Positions 17,333 to 25,519 are shown, numbered from the stretch's first letter. The stretch: DNA of 64,000 bases from Endozoicomonas gorgoniicola (GCF_025562715.2 NZ_JAPFCC010000001.1:1444501-1508500), one strand, 5' to 3'. Numbers and translations: made by a program. Notes: a model not told the origin generated them from the letters alone.

Positions 17333-17659
17333 ATGTTCAAGGGTGGTATGGGCAATCTGATGAAGCAGGCCCAGAAAATGCAGGAAGATATGCAGCGGGT
17401 TCAGGAAGAACTGGCCAATGCTGAAGTTCAGGGTGAATCCGGTGCCGGTATGGTAAAGGTCACTATGACAGGACGCCACGATGTTAAGCGTGTCGAAATT
17501 GATCCGAGCCTGATGGAAGAAGACAAGGAAATGCTGGAAGACCTGCTGGCGGCGGCAGTAAACGACGCTGTTCGTAAGGTTGAGAGCAATAACAAGGAAA
17601 AAATGTCCGGCCTGACAGCAGGCATGAATCTGCCTGATGGCTTCAAGATGCCATTCTAA
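17333..17659 (+). CDS. ybaB: YbaB/EbfC nucleoid-associated protein
   Basis: A 108-residue DNA-binding dimer. The helical N-terminus (GNLMKQAQKMQEDMQRVQEE) and the central strand block (VKVTMTGRHDVKRVEID) are typical of the family, which binds DNA and nearly always sits between dnaX and recR, as here. The ribosome site AAGGAG lies about 8 bp before the ATG at 17333. The recR start is 18 bp downstream, indicating co-transcription. Confidence 0.95.
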   Translation: MFKGGMGNLMKQAQKMQEDMQRVQEELANAEVQGESGAGMVKVTMTGRHDVKRVEIDPSLMEEDKEMLEDLLAAAVNDAVRKVESNNKEKMSGLTAGMNLPDGFKMPF

Positions 17660-17677
17660 TCGAGAGACAGGTCATTT

Positions 17678-18277
17678 ATGTTCAGTCCTCTTATCAGGGA
17701 ATTGATGGAAAGCCTGCGCTGTCTGCCCGGGGTTGGTCCCCGTTCTTCCCAGCGGATGGCCCTGCATCTGCTGGAGCGGGACAGGGAAGGCGCCCTGCGG
17801 CTGGCCAGGGCCTTGCAGGAAGCTGCTGAAGGTGTTGGTCGCTGTCGTGACTGCCGAACCCTCTGTGAAGATCATCTGTGTGAAATCTGCACTCATGCGG
17901 GACGGGAGTCGACAACGCTTTGTGTGGTTGAAAACCCTTCTGATGTCATGGCTTTCGAGCAGGCAGGTGGTTACCGGGGGCGGTACTTCGTGCTGATGGG
18001 GCACTTGTCGCCTATTGACGGCATAGGTCCGGATGATATTGGAGTGACTGACCTGATGCAGCTGGTGGAAAAGAATCAGGTAACCGAAGTGATTCTTGCG
18101 ACAAACCCTACTGTGGAAGGTGAGGCTACGGCTCATTATATTGCTGAACAGCTGAAGCGCAGAGACGTCGAGGCTACCCGTATTGCTCACGGCGTACCAC
18201 TGGGTGGAGAGCTGGAGTATGTTGATGGTGGCACTCTGGCACATGCGCTGGCAGGTCGCCGTAAGTTGCTGACCTGA
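17678..18277 (+). CDS. recR: Recombination mediator RecR
   Basis: A 199-residue RecFOR component that helps load RecA on gapped DNA. Order: helix-hairpin-helix (LPGVGPRSSQRMALHLL, about 14-30), a Cys4 zinc finger (C55, C58, C67, C70 in CRDCRTLC and CEIC), a Toprim domain with VENPSD and the ATNPTVEGEATA block, and a C-terminal Walker B-like segment (GVPLGGELEY). Length equals the family norm. It is the last gene of the dnaX-ybaB-recR operon; two hairpins follow. Confidence 0.95.
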   Translation: MFSPLIRELMESLRCLPGVGPRSSQRMALHLLERDREGALRLARALQEAAEGVGRCRDCRTLCEDHLCEICTHAGRESTTLCVVENPSDVMAFEQAGGYRGRYFVLMGHLSPIDGIGPDDIGVTDLMQLVEKNQVTEVILATNPTVEGEATAHYIAEQLKRRDVEATRIAHGVPLGGELEYVDGGTLAHALAGRRKLLT

Positions 18278-18292
18278 GTGGCCGTCTGAAAG

Positions 18293-18328
18293 GTGATGGC
18301 TTTCACTGGTACTCGTGAAAGCCATCAC
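18293..18328 (+). terminator. 14-bp perfect hairpin after recR
   Basis: GTGATGGCTTTCAC pairs exactly with GTGAAAGCCATCAC around an 8-base loop, starting 16 bp after the recR stop. The following sequence is only GCCTTTAAAAAA, so termination would be imperfect. It lies at the exact end of the SpoA-like fragment's homology on the other strand. Confidence 0.6.
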
Positions 18329-18526
18329 GCCTTTAAAAAATGCTTTCCCAATCCTTTCGTTGCCAATCAAAATCTCGGCGTCTGCAATCTCCTCAAGTGG
18401 AATAATATCTCCGGCTTTCAGTTCAAGCATGAGCAGTTTGAGGACTACTTCTGAAAGAAGCTGGTAAAAATGAACGGTTGAGCTAGCTTTACCAGCTTCT
18501 CTTTTTACAGGCGGCAGAGGTGACAT
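18328..18526 (-). pseudogene. Truncated SpoA-domain fragment (FliM/FliN/SctQ-like)
   Basis: On the minus strand from the ATG at 18526, residues 25-66 read like the core of a SpoA domain: a hydrophobic helix, then ELKAGDIIPLEE, EILIGNERIGKAFFKG. This matches the LxxGDVIPL...LxVNGxxxxRG pattern of the C-ring proteins of flagella and type III secretion. The last strand (normally G-R-x-G-V-R-I) is missing; the frame runs into the recR hairpin and then antisense recR. The N-terminal 20 residues span a second hairpin. I infer a stranded fragment of a larger gene. No flagellar or secretion gene is nearby. Confidence 0.45.
18456..18506 (+). terminator. 13-bp hairpin with T tract before the 471-aa gene
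   Basis: AGAAGCTGGTAAA (18456-18468) pairs exactly with TTTACCAGCTTCT (18488-18500) and is followed by CTTTTT. It should end transcripts from the recR operon. The 19-base loop is long. Confidence 0.6.
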
Positions 18527-19935
18527 TGGATAGCTTTGCAGGGTTCAGGCGCAGCGGTTGTGTGGCTTTGTTTTTATGGGTTATTGGTGTCGGGCTGATT
18601 ATTCCCTGTGCCTGCGCTGACCTTATTGCCACGGTAAGAGAGGATGGCTTGTCACTGTTTCGGTCGTTAAGCCGGCTGGATGTCGGGCTGGGGGATGCCA
18701 GCCAGTTATACGAAAGTTTGTTGCGCTCCGCCGGGAACCTGAATGGATCGTTATATATGCATCAATGGCTGAATACTGACGTGGTCGGTAGCCATGCTGA
18801 TGCCATCCGTAGCCGATTGCTTGCGGGTGGTTCTTTGAGTGGCCCCGACGCGTTTGGTATTCCTGAAGTGGTTTTTTTCTCGCTTAGCCGGTGGCGGCCG
18901 GTTCTGGTGATTCGGCTGAATCGTGCTGGTGAGGTCAGTCGTCGCAGTTTTCTGGTGAATCGGTTTGGCGTGTTTCCTATCCATTCCCTGCAAGGTTCAG
19001 GCTATCCTGTGCCGACAATGCAGCTGCTTGAGTTTGAAGGCGTGTGGTATCCGATTCTTGCCGGGACTCAGGATCATGGATTTAGCAATATTGATAACTA
19101 TCTGACGGTGCTGTGTACCCGAATCGAACAACAGTTTGGCAGGGTCTGGGAGTCGCTGGATAGTGAACTGTACGGTCTTATCCGCTGGAGTCGTCGTCTC
19201 AGGTTTGCTTTGGCCTCACTTCCCCGGTTTGCCTCTTCGCCGTCTTCGCAGCAGCAGGCTACCATTGGTCGGTGGGTCGACAATTTCCGGTCGGTTGTGA
19301 GGAGTATGCAAAACATTGGCTCTGTTGATCCTTTTCTTGAGCTGGTGCAGGGGGCAGGTGTGCCTGACAGGGTGCTTTCGCAAAATCTGTCGCTTGATAA
19401 TTATGACTTTTTTGGCCGGGTGCTGGCAGGTCAGGCTGATGGCTTTGAAACCTTTAGCAGTCATTCTGAACTGACAATCAGTCAGATGCTGGTTATGCAT
19501 ATGGGGACAACCCAGAACCAGAGGAGTGATTCCGGTCAGGGGTATTCGGAACCGTCAGCCCGGGGTGTGCCGATTGTGTTCAATGGAGAATCGGTCATTA
19601 TTGACTTTGACGGTACCAGTTATCTGCACCAGCTGTTGCTGGTGCTTCATATGCGATGCCAGCTGCTCCAGTTTACCCGACAGGCTGTGCTTACCTTTCT
19701 GACCGGAATGGATGCAGAGCTTCGGCAAGGGTTTATCCAGGAGCAAAGGGTATTAATCGACAGTGTTCATGCCCTGATCCATGCTCTGGGCAAGATTGGC
19801 TTTCCCCAGTACTGGGGGAGCAACTATTACAGGACTGTCCTGCTTATGAGTGGTGATGTTGTGTTGTTTAATAGTGATCAGTACGCGCCCCTTTCGGGCT
19901 GGAAAGACCAGCCTTCTGGTCAGAAAGGTTCTTAA
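18520..19935 (+). CDS. Orphan exported protein, 471 aa
   Basis: The N-terminus is a clear Sec signal peptide: a short basic region (RRSG), a hydrophobic core (ALFLWVIGVGLIIP) and a cleavage site after ACA, about residue 36. The mature part has no cysteine-rich, repeat or catalytic pattern I recognise; it alternates Leu/Arg-rich helices with short Gly/Ser loops. The GTG at 18520 is used; a TTG at 18526 is also possible because AGAGGTGA precedes it closely. The 3' end overlaps the next, convergent gene by 68 bp. Location periplasm or beyond; function unknown. Confidence 0.65.
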   Translation: MTLDSFAGFRRSGCVALFLWVIGVGLIIPCACADLIATVREDGLSLFRSLSRLDVGLGDASQLYESLLRSAGNLNGSLYMHQWLNTDVVGSHADAIRSRLLAGGSLSGPDAFGIPEVVFFSLSRWRPVLVIRLNRAGEVSRRSFLVNRFGVFPIHSLQGSGYPVPTMQLLEFEGVWYPILAGTQDHGFSNIDNYLTVLCTRIEQQFGRVWESLDSELYGLIRWSRRLRFALASLPRFASSPSSQQQATIGRWVDNFRSVVRSMQNIGSVDPFLELVQGAGVPDRVLSQNLSLDNYDFFGRVLAGQADGFETFSSHSELTISQMLVMHMGTTQNQRSDSGQGYSEPSARGVPIVFNGESVIIDFDGTSYLHQLLLVLHMRCQLLQFTRQAVLTFLTGMDAELRQGFIQEQRVLIDSVHALIHALGKIGFPQYWGSNYYRTVLLMSGDVVLFNSDQYAPLSGWKDQPSGQKGS

Positions 19936-20929
19936 CATTTTGCTCGTTTAAGAACCGGGCGTAATCTTTGCGTGTTTTGTTCTTTCTGTGTTCGGTTGCT
20001 TGTTTTTTCTGTGTTTCACTGTTGTCTTTTGCCTGGTTGATGCTTTGCTCCAGTGCGCTGTCGGCGGGAGCGTTATCTTCCAGAAATTGGGAAACCATTA
20101 CGTTGGCCGGGATCATGCGTCCGAGCTTTGTAAGGTAGTTTTCGAGACTCTCTGTTAATTCCTGTACGAGTTCATGATGGACTTCTCTTTCTGTTTTTCC
20201 AGTTTGGTCGATCTGGTTATAAGTGGACGGGCTGTAATGGGTCACGTAAAACTTGGCTACCGCAAAGAGGGGGTTGTAGGTGTATTTTTTTGTCAAGTCG
20301 TTCAGTTTTCTTTTTGTGTCATTCATAACTGTATTGCGCAAGTTTTCCAGACATCTTTTGTTGTCATCATCAAGTTGTTCAACCCCGCAGGTGTTAAGGC
20401 TTTCGTGCAGTCGCTGAATCTGGGGGTAGTCGCAGGGTGTCGGGTCTCTTAAAAGAAAATCGCTACACAATACCGTTGCCAGCTTTTTTTCAATGTTATG
20501 AATCAGTGACGTGTCAACCTGCTTGTCCTTTGCCCAGAGGGTAAGCAGCATAAGATCTTCCGGATCAGAAAAACTATTCAGGCAATCCTGGCAGGCTTTA
20601 GCGACTCCGTGATGTGGAATGGTGTCGTCTAATCCCAGCTCGGCAATGCGATGTTCTGCTGTAGCAAATTCCTGTCTGGTTATGGATTCACCACCGTCAT
20701 GCGCTTTACAACTGTCGGCGAACCTGACTGTGCCGGTGCGGCTGGTCAGTCTTTTAGCAGGCGGAGTTTCCAGTGTGCCGGAAGCCAGTGCGTCAGAGGC
20801 ACTGCGCTTCAGATTGATTTCGGGTGTGTGCGTGGTGGTGCCGGAGCCGGATGCCTCCTGCCATTCGGGGCTTGTAGCCGCTGTGAGTCCCTGTGGGGTA
20901 TTTGAAGAGTGTCCTGAGCAACCCTGCAT
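19868..20929 (-). CDS. Orphan cytoplasmic or effector-like protein, 353 aa
   Basis: No signal peptide or membrane helix. The first 75 residues are Ser/Thr/Gly/Pro-rich and look disordered, with two basic clusters (LKRSASD and TPPAKRLTSR) that resemble a eukaryotic nuclear localisation signal. Residues 80-290 are helical, with scattered Cys. The last 60 are strongly charged (KKQATEHRKNKTRKDY), ending in a small basic tail. I recognise no domain. A flexible polar N-terminus and NLS-like motif fit a secreted host-directed protein, but this is inference only. It converges on and overlaps the preceding gene by 68 bp. Confidence 0.6.
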   Translation of the reverse strand: MQGCSGHSSNTPQGLTAATSPEWQEASGSGTTTHTPEINLKRSASDALASGTLETPPAKRLTSRTGTVRFADSCKAHDGGESITRQEFATAEHRIAELGLDDTIPHHGVAKACQDCLNSFSDPEDLMLLTLWAKDKQVDTSLIHNIEKKLATVLCSDFLLRDPTPCDYPQIQRLHESLNTCGVEQLDDDNKRCLENLRNTVMNDTKRKLNDLTKKYTYNPLFAVAKFYVTHYSPSTYNQIDQTGKTEREVHHELVQELTESLENYLTKLGRMIPANVMVSQFLEDNAPADSALEQSINQAKDNSETQKKQATEHRKNKTRKDYARFLNEQNVKNLSDQKAGLSSPKGARTDHY

Positions 20930-20974
20930 GATCTGATCCTTTCTTTAGGTTTTGTTTGATTCTCAGACCCATGT

Positions 20975-21373
20975 TTAAAGGCAGGGTTCCCTTTTTGTTG
21001 GTGTGGCTGACGGGGTTGTTATGGGAAAGGCTGTTATGCAGTATTTTCTAATCCCAAAATATTCGTTGCGTTTCCCCTTGTTCTTTACGCAACATTTATT
21101 GCAACGGCATTCTCCGGAATAAAATAGGCCAGTTCCATCAACAGGCATCAGGTAACAGTCTTTTAAATCTCCACACTTGAACTCAAACGCCTTGAGAAGT
21201 TTATTTCGCTGAACCAAAGAGAAAAGTTTTTTGAATGGCTTGCGGAACTCCTCTGGCGCTATTGGATCAAGAATCTCTCTCATATGGGTATCACAAGGTA
21301 CTTTTCCGTCTTTCACGTGATACATGGTTTCAAGATTATGGCGAATAACAGGATCGCCCTGACCTGACCCCAA
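20975..21373 (-). pseudogene. DDE transposase fragment
   Basis: A 132-codon frame matches the N-terminal to central part of IS4-like or ISNCY-like transposases: RHNLETMYHV, then DTHMREILDPI, then MPVDGTGLFYSG followed by CRCNKCCVKN, the VDGTG plus Cys cluster typical of that group. The first catalytic Asp is the D of VDGTG. The extreme N-terminus is missing and the last 25 residues are non-homologous, so it is truncated at both ends. Its upstream end abuts a 17-bp tandem duplication. Confidence 0.65.
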
Positions 21374-21398
21374 TTTTACTTTGACCCCAATTTTACTT
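21365..21398. repeat. Tandem repeat, 17 bp x 2
   Basis: TGACCCCAATTTTACTT occurs twice without a gap, straddling the broken 5' end of the transposase fragment and about 85 bp before the glycosyltransferase-like gene. It may be a junction left by a deletion or insertion event. Confidence 0.85.
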
Positions 21399-21482
21399 GC
21401 AAAAAATACTCAGCAGATGCAACATTACTAAGCTTCAAGCAAGCAATTCAGACTGTGGCTAAATAGTAGAGTTCATTATATT

Positions 21483-22340
21483 ATGACAAGTGTTGGAATT
21501 ATCATACCTTATTTTGGAAAATGGCCATTCTGGTTCAATTTGTTTCTAAAATCCTGCGAGCCAAACAAAAACTTCAACTGGATTTTTTACACTGACTGTG
21601 GAGTGCCTAAGTGGTATCCGGAGAATGTTACTTTTATTGAAATAACCTTTAATGAATATAAAAAGAAAGTATCTGAATCATTAAATATTAACTTTAATCC
21701 TGAAAGAGCATATAAAATTTGTGATCTAAGACCTGCATTTGGGCACATTCATAAAAAAGATATAGAGGAATATGATTTTTATGGATATGGAGATATTGAT
21801 GTCATTTATGGTGATTTAAATATATTCTTCACAGAAGAAAAATTTAAAAAATTTAATATATTATCATCACACTACAGAAGACTATGTGGTCATTTGTGCT
21901 TATTTAAAAATACTGAAGAAGTCAGGAGTATTTATCTACAAATAAAAAATTGGAAAACACAAATGGAGGATAAGCAGCATTTTTCCGTGGATGAAAAAGC
22001 TTTTAGCGATCTATTTGTACATCATAAAAATCTACCACCTTTCATACGTAAATTTACAAACAAATTCTATAAACTAGCAAAAACCGTTTCATTTGAAGAA
22101 GCATATAGCACACCTAATGCAAAACTGCCTTGGCACGATGGTACTAAAGTCTACCCTGAAGTGTGGCACTATAACAAAGGTCACCTGACTAACTCAAAAG
22201 ATGGGGCAAGAGAATTCGCATATTTACACTTTATGTCCTGGAAGCAAAATAACTGGGATAAGCTGGAAAATATAGTATCAAACATTAACCCGCTACTTTC
22301 TGATAGTTGGCATATAAGTAGTTCGGGATTTCACAAATAA
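21483..22340 (+). CDS. DUF6625-type glycosyltransferase-like protein, 285 aa
   Basis: The N-terminus GIIIPYFGKWPFWFNLFL and the central YGDIDVIYGDL (a D-x-D motif, about residue 105) fit the DUF6625 family, thought to be glycosyltransferases acting on cell-surface polysaccharide. Conserved aromatic blocks near the end (HYNKGHL, FAYLHFMSWK) also fit. The gene is strikingly AT-rich with Lys/Asn/Ile codons ending in A or T, unlike its neighbours, and is bracketed by two transposase fragments, which points to horizontal transfer. The start ATG at 21483 has only a weak ribosome site. Confidence 0.75.
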   Translation: MTSVGIIIPYFGKWPFWFNLFLKSCEPNKNFNWIFYTDCGVPKWYPENVTFIEITFNEYKKKVSESLNINFNPERAYKICDLRPAFGHIHKKDIEEYDFYGYGDIDVIYGDLNIFFTEEKFKKFNILSSHYRRLCGHLCLFKNTEEVRSIYLQIKNWKTQMEDKQHFSVDEKAFSDLFVHHKNLPPFIRKFTNKFYKLAKTVSFEEAYSTPNAKLPWHDGTKVYPEVWHYNKGHLTNSKDGAREFAYLHFMSWKQNNWDKLENIVSNINPLLSDSWHISSSGFHK

Positions 22341-22375
22341 CACCTGATGCTGTCATTGGAATTGATAACTAGTGC

Positions 22376-22473
22376 AGCTAAGCGCTAAAAACCATGCATG
22401 AAAAACCTTCGTCATCCCTGCGAAGGCGGGGATCCACTGTTCGTGGTGGATTCCCACCTTCGTGGGAATGACG
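22376..22473. repeat. REP-like element, copy 2, with conserved left flank
   Basis: The palindrome at 22410-22473 starts CGTCATCCCTGCGAAGGCGG and pairs with its right arm. The left flank at 22376-22400 (AGCTAAGCGCTAAAAACCAT...) recurs with few changes at 40762-40786, before the third copy, so the mobile unit extends beyond the hairpin. Confidence 0.8.
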
Positions 22474-22776
22474 GAATTACGGAAGTTATTTTGGGACTAT
22501 GCCTTAAAGCGAACCAGCAGCCTTGATGAGTTGTTACCCTGGCTCTACTTGAAAGGGATCTCCACAGGGGATTTTCAGGAAGCCCTACAGAGTCTTCTGG
22601 GTAGTCAGGCTGAGAATCTGTCACCAGGCATCATAAGTCGTTTAAAGACCCGTTGGATTGAAGAGTACAAACAGTGGAACCAGCGAAGGCTGGAAAACAA
22701 GCACTACGTGTATGTCTGGACTGACGGCGAAGATGGTGTTCGAGTAGGAAATGACTCTGATCAGGAGGCCGCCTGA
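22462..22776 (+). pseudogene. IS256-family transposase fragment
   Basis: The middle of this 104-codon frame matches IS256 (Mutator-type) transposases: ELLPWLYLKGISTGDFQEAL, SRLKTRWIEEYKQW and YVYVWTDG, where the last Asp is the first catalytic residue of the DDE triad. The N-terminal third and everything after the first Asp are missing. The apparent start codon comes from the right arm of the adjacent REP element (GGGAATGACG), so the open frame begins inside a repeat. Not functional. Confidence 0.75.
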
Positions 22777-22937
22777 TCATGCTCTCAAACTCTCAAACAC
22801 TAGATTTGACTATATCTCGTTTTTTGATCTTACTTGCAGAAAGCCGGTTCACAGAGTATTAACTTCAGAACTGAACAGAGCCTGACCCAATAGCGCAAGC
22901 TTGCTTTGCCAGACACGATAAAACAAAGGAGTACATA

Positions 22938-24287
22938 ATGTATCTTGTACTTATCCTAATGGCCGTTGTTGCTTTCGTGGTGATTGCAACCTCGCGCCTC
23001 AAACTCCATCCCTTTATAACGTTATTGTTAGCTGCTTTCATAACAGCCCTGGCTGCAGGCATGCCGCCAGGTGAAATTGCACCAACCATTAGTAGTGGTT
23101 TTGGTGGCATATTGGGATCCATTGGTATTGTCATTATTTTGGGTACATTGATCGGCACAATTCTTGAGAAAACAGGTGCAACCATAACCATGGCTGATAC
23201 TTTTATCAGCATGCTTGGTAAAAAGTACCCCAAGCTGACCATGTCAATTATTGGTTACATTGTTTCCGTGCCTGTTTTTTGTGATTCAGGTTACGTTATT
23301 TTGAACTCTCTCAAGCGCTCTCTTGGCCAGCGTCTAAATGTGTCTGCCGTTGGCATGAGCGTTGCACTTGCTACAGGGCTTTATGCGACACACATTTTTG
23401 TACCTCCTACACCAGGGCCAATTGCCGCAGCAGGAAACCTGGGGCTGATGAATAATCTGGGTTTGGTTATTGGATTGGGTAGTATCGTTGCTGCATTTAC
23501 TGCCATGGCTGGTTTATTATGGGCTAGCAGGGCAACAACAACGCTGACATGCGAAGAGGATTCGGAAGAAGTAGTCAGTTATGCGGAACTTAAAGCTCAA
23601 TATGGTGAACTACCATCTCCAACCAGAGCTTTTGCGCCAATTCTGGTTCCAATTCTTTTGATCTGCCTGGCTTCAGTGACTAATTATCCGAGCCACCCTT
23701 TTGGTGACGGGACTGCTTTACAGGTTGTTTTGCAGTTCCTCGGCTCACCGCTCAATGCCCTAATGATAGGCCTTGGTTTGGCTGTGAGCTTAATTCGCGG
23801 AGAGAAAAGGGTTAGCCAATTCACTGACTTGATCAGCAGTGGAATTCTTGCCTGTGCCCCCATTTTGTTAATAACGGGTGCTGGTGGTGCGTTTGGCCGC
23901 GTATTGTCCTCAACTGATATTGGTACATTCCTTGGTGAAGCCCTATCCGGCCTCGGCATCGGAATATTCATGCCGTTTATTGTGGCTGCTGCTCTGAAAA
24001 CCGCTCAGGGATCTTCAACTGTCGCTTTGGTAACAACATCGGTGTTGGTGGCTCCTATGCTCGGAGATATTGGTCTGGCCAGCGAGATGGGAAGAGTACT
24101 TACTGTGTTAGCCATTGGTGCGGGGGCTATGACAGTGTCTCATGCCAATGACAGCTTCTTCTGGGTTGTGTCTCAGTTCAGCAAGATGAGTGTTGGAACT
24201 GCCTATCAGGCACAGACTATAGCTACTTTAGTTCAGGGGCTGACGGGGATTGCCGTCGTTTATATCATGAGTCTGGTATTGCTCTAA
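22938..24287 (+). CDS. GntP-family gluconate/organic-acid permease
   Basis: A 449-residue proton symporter with about 12 to 14 membrane helices. The GntP signatures are present: FGGILGSIGIVIILGTLIG near 55-75, SVPVFCDSGYVIL near 112, and HIFVPPTPGPIAAAG near 155. The C-terminal half has AAALKTAQGSSTVAL and SHANDSFFWVVSQF, typical of the family. Members carry gluconate, D-serine, glycerate or other hydroxy acids; the substrate cannot be read here, and no catabolic gene adjoins. A strong ribosome site (AAGGAG, 22926-22931) supports the ATG at 22938. Confidence 0.9.
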   Translation: MYLVLILMAVVAFVVIATSRLKLHPFITLLLAAFITALAAGMPPGEIAPTISSGFGGILGSIGIVIILGTLIGTILEKTGATITMADTFISMLGKKYPKLTMSIIGYIVSVPVFCDSGYVILNSLKRSLGQRLNVSAVGMSVALATGLYATHIFVPPTPGPIAAAGNLGLMNNLGLVIGLGSIVAAFTAMAGLLWASRATTTLTCEEDSEEVVSYAELKAQYGELPSPTRAFAPILVPILLICLASVTNYPSHPFGDGTALQVVLQFLGSPLNALMIGLGLAVSLIRGEKRVSQFTDLISSGILACAPILLITGAGGAFGRVLSSTDIGTFLGEALSGLGIGIFMPFIVAAALKTAQGSSTVALVTTSVLVAPMLGDIGLASEMGRVLTVLAIGAGAMTVSHANDSFFWVVSQFSKMSVGTAYQAQTIATLVQGLTGIAVVYIMSLVLL

Positions 24288-24294
24288 AGCATTG

Positions 24295-24323
24295 GACAGG
24301 GTGGGCTTATAATCCACCCTGTC
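24295..24323 (+). terminator. Hairpin after the GntP permease gene
   Basis: A 10-bp perfect stem (GACAGGGTGG / CCACCCTGTC) with a 9-base loop begins 8 bp past the stop. No T tract follows. Confidence 0.5.
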
Positions 24324-24380
24324 AGGTAATTCCCCTAAGCTCAGTATTCATGCAGGTTTTAGAGAGCGTAACTTAATAAG

Positions 24381-24399
24381 CCTCCGGCTATGCCGGAGG
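24381..24399. terminator. Second hairpin between the permease gene and tRNA-Pro
   Basis: CCTCCGGC-TAT-GCCGGAGG is a compact perfect stem in the spacer. It could end transcription from either side; no clear T tract. The rest of 24400-24568 holds no supportable gene. Confidence 0.45.
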
Positions 24400-24568
24400 T
24401 CAGTTAACTGTAAAAAGTGACAGATTCTGAAGAAAAAGAGGATATTTTCGTACGAAAGGTTGACCCGTTCTATGGCTTAGAACAGAAAAAGCAGCGTAGT
24501 TTGCACAAGAAAGTGACTCTAAAGTCATTTTTTCGTACTACATACACTGCTCTTTTATAAAAAGATTC

Positions 24569-24645
24569 TGGTCGGAGCGAGAGGATTTGAACCTCCGACC
24601 CCCACAACCCCATTGTGGTGCGCTACCAGGCTGCGCTACGCTCCG
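24569..24645 (-). tRNA. tRNA-Pro (anticodon GGG)
   Basis: On the minus strand the 77-nt sequence folds as a full cloverleaf: acceptor CGGAGCG / CGCUCCG, D arm GCGC...GCGC, anticodon loop AUGGGGU with anticodon GGG, T arm GGAGG-UUCAAAU-CCUCU, and encoded CCA end (24569-24571). It reads Pro codons CCC and CCU and resembles E. coli proL closely. Confidence 0.96.
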
Positions 24646-24796
24646 AACCTTTGCTATACAGCATGCAAAACTGCCGTCAGCGGGCTGTATATTACCTTTC
24701 CGGCTGTTAATTGCAAGCCTTATGGCTGCATTTGCCTTGGCGCAGTAATCACGTAGGATAAGCACAATCTCTGAACCCTGTAACCAAGGATGCACT

Positions 24797-25495
24797 ATGA
24801 GAACATTGCTGAGCCAAAGATTGCTGAGCCAAAGATTGCTGAGCCAAAGATTGCTAAACAAAAGACTGCTGAACCGTATACTGCCGTATTCAATGGCTCT
24901 GACCGTGGCTTTTATGGTCAATGGGGTGGCGGCCAGCCCGGTTGAACCGTCGGTGGACAAAAATAAAGATGAGGCTGTACGGGTTCAGATGGAAACCAGT
25001 AAAGGGAATATTGTCATCCAGCTGGATGAGAAGCGTGCGCCCGTAACGGTTAAAAACTTTCTGGGCTATGTTGATGATGGCTTTTACGACAATTTGATTT
25101 TCCATCGAGTCATCAATGGTTTTATGATTCAGGGCGGAGGCATGGATAAAGCTATGAGCCAGAAGCCAACCAAATCTCCCATATACAATGAATCATCCAA
25201 TGGCCTTGCTAATAGACGCGGTACCATTGCCATGGCCAGAACATCAGCACCACACAGTGCGACTTCTCAGTTTTTTATCAATCTGGAAGACAATAATAGT
25301 TTGAACTACCGTACAGGTCAGCCTGGCTATACCGTTTTTGGTGAAGTGGTTGAAGGGATGGACGCAGTTGATGCCATTGCCAAAGTAAGAACCGGTCGTA
25401 AAGCCGGACATGCTGATGTTCCAGTGGAGCCCGTTACTATTGTAAAAGCTCAACGGGTCCAGACAGCGGAAAAGAGTGAACCCCCGGTAAAATAA
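24797..25495 (+). CDS. ppiA: Exported cyclophilin-type peptidyl-prolyl isomerase
   Basis: A 232-residue protein with a signal peptide (hydrophobic core SMALTVAFMVNGVAA) and a cyclophilin domain of about 165 residues. Catalytic and binding motifs are visible: FHRVINGFMIQGG near 98-110 and SQFFINLEDN near 160. It should act in the periplasm on prolyl bonds of folding proteins. Unusually, the region before the hydrophobic core is lengthened by repeated LLSQR units from a 15-bp tandem repeat, making a very basic 30-residue leader. Later in-frame starts (MALTVAF, MVNGV) would shorten or remove the leader. A terminator follows. Confidence 0.9.
   Translation: MRTLLSQRLLSQRLLSQRLLNKRLLNRILPYSMALTVAFMVNGVAASPVEPSVDKNKDEAVRVQMETSKGNIVIQLDEKRAPVTVKNFLGYVDDGFYDNLIFHRVINGFMIQGGGMDKAMSQKPTKSPIYNESSNGLANRRGTIAMARTSAPHSATSQFFINLEDNNSLNYRTGQPGYTVFGEVVEGMDAVDAIAKVRTGRKAGHADVPVEPVTIVKAQRVQTAEKSEPPVK
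24805..24864. repeat. In-frame tandem repeat, 15 bp x 4, in the ppiA leader
   Basis: ATTGCTGAGCCAAAG occurs three times exactly at 24805-24849, with a fourth degenerate copy at 24850-24864 and traces of a fifth. It encodes LLSQR units. Unit length is a multiple of three, so copy changes keep the frame. Confidence 0.9.
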
Positions 25496-25519
25496 AGTCT
25501 CGGTAAAATAAAGTGTCAT

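Noticed and set aside
17672..18526. Minus-strand frame of 284 codons through recR antisense
   Set aside because: Only its first 66 codons look protein-like (SpoA fragment); the rest mirrors recR and the hairpin.
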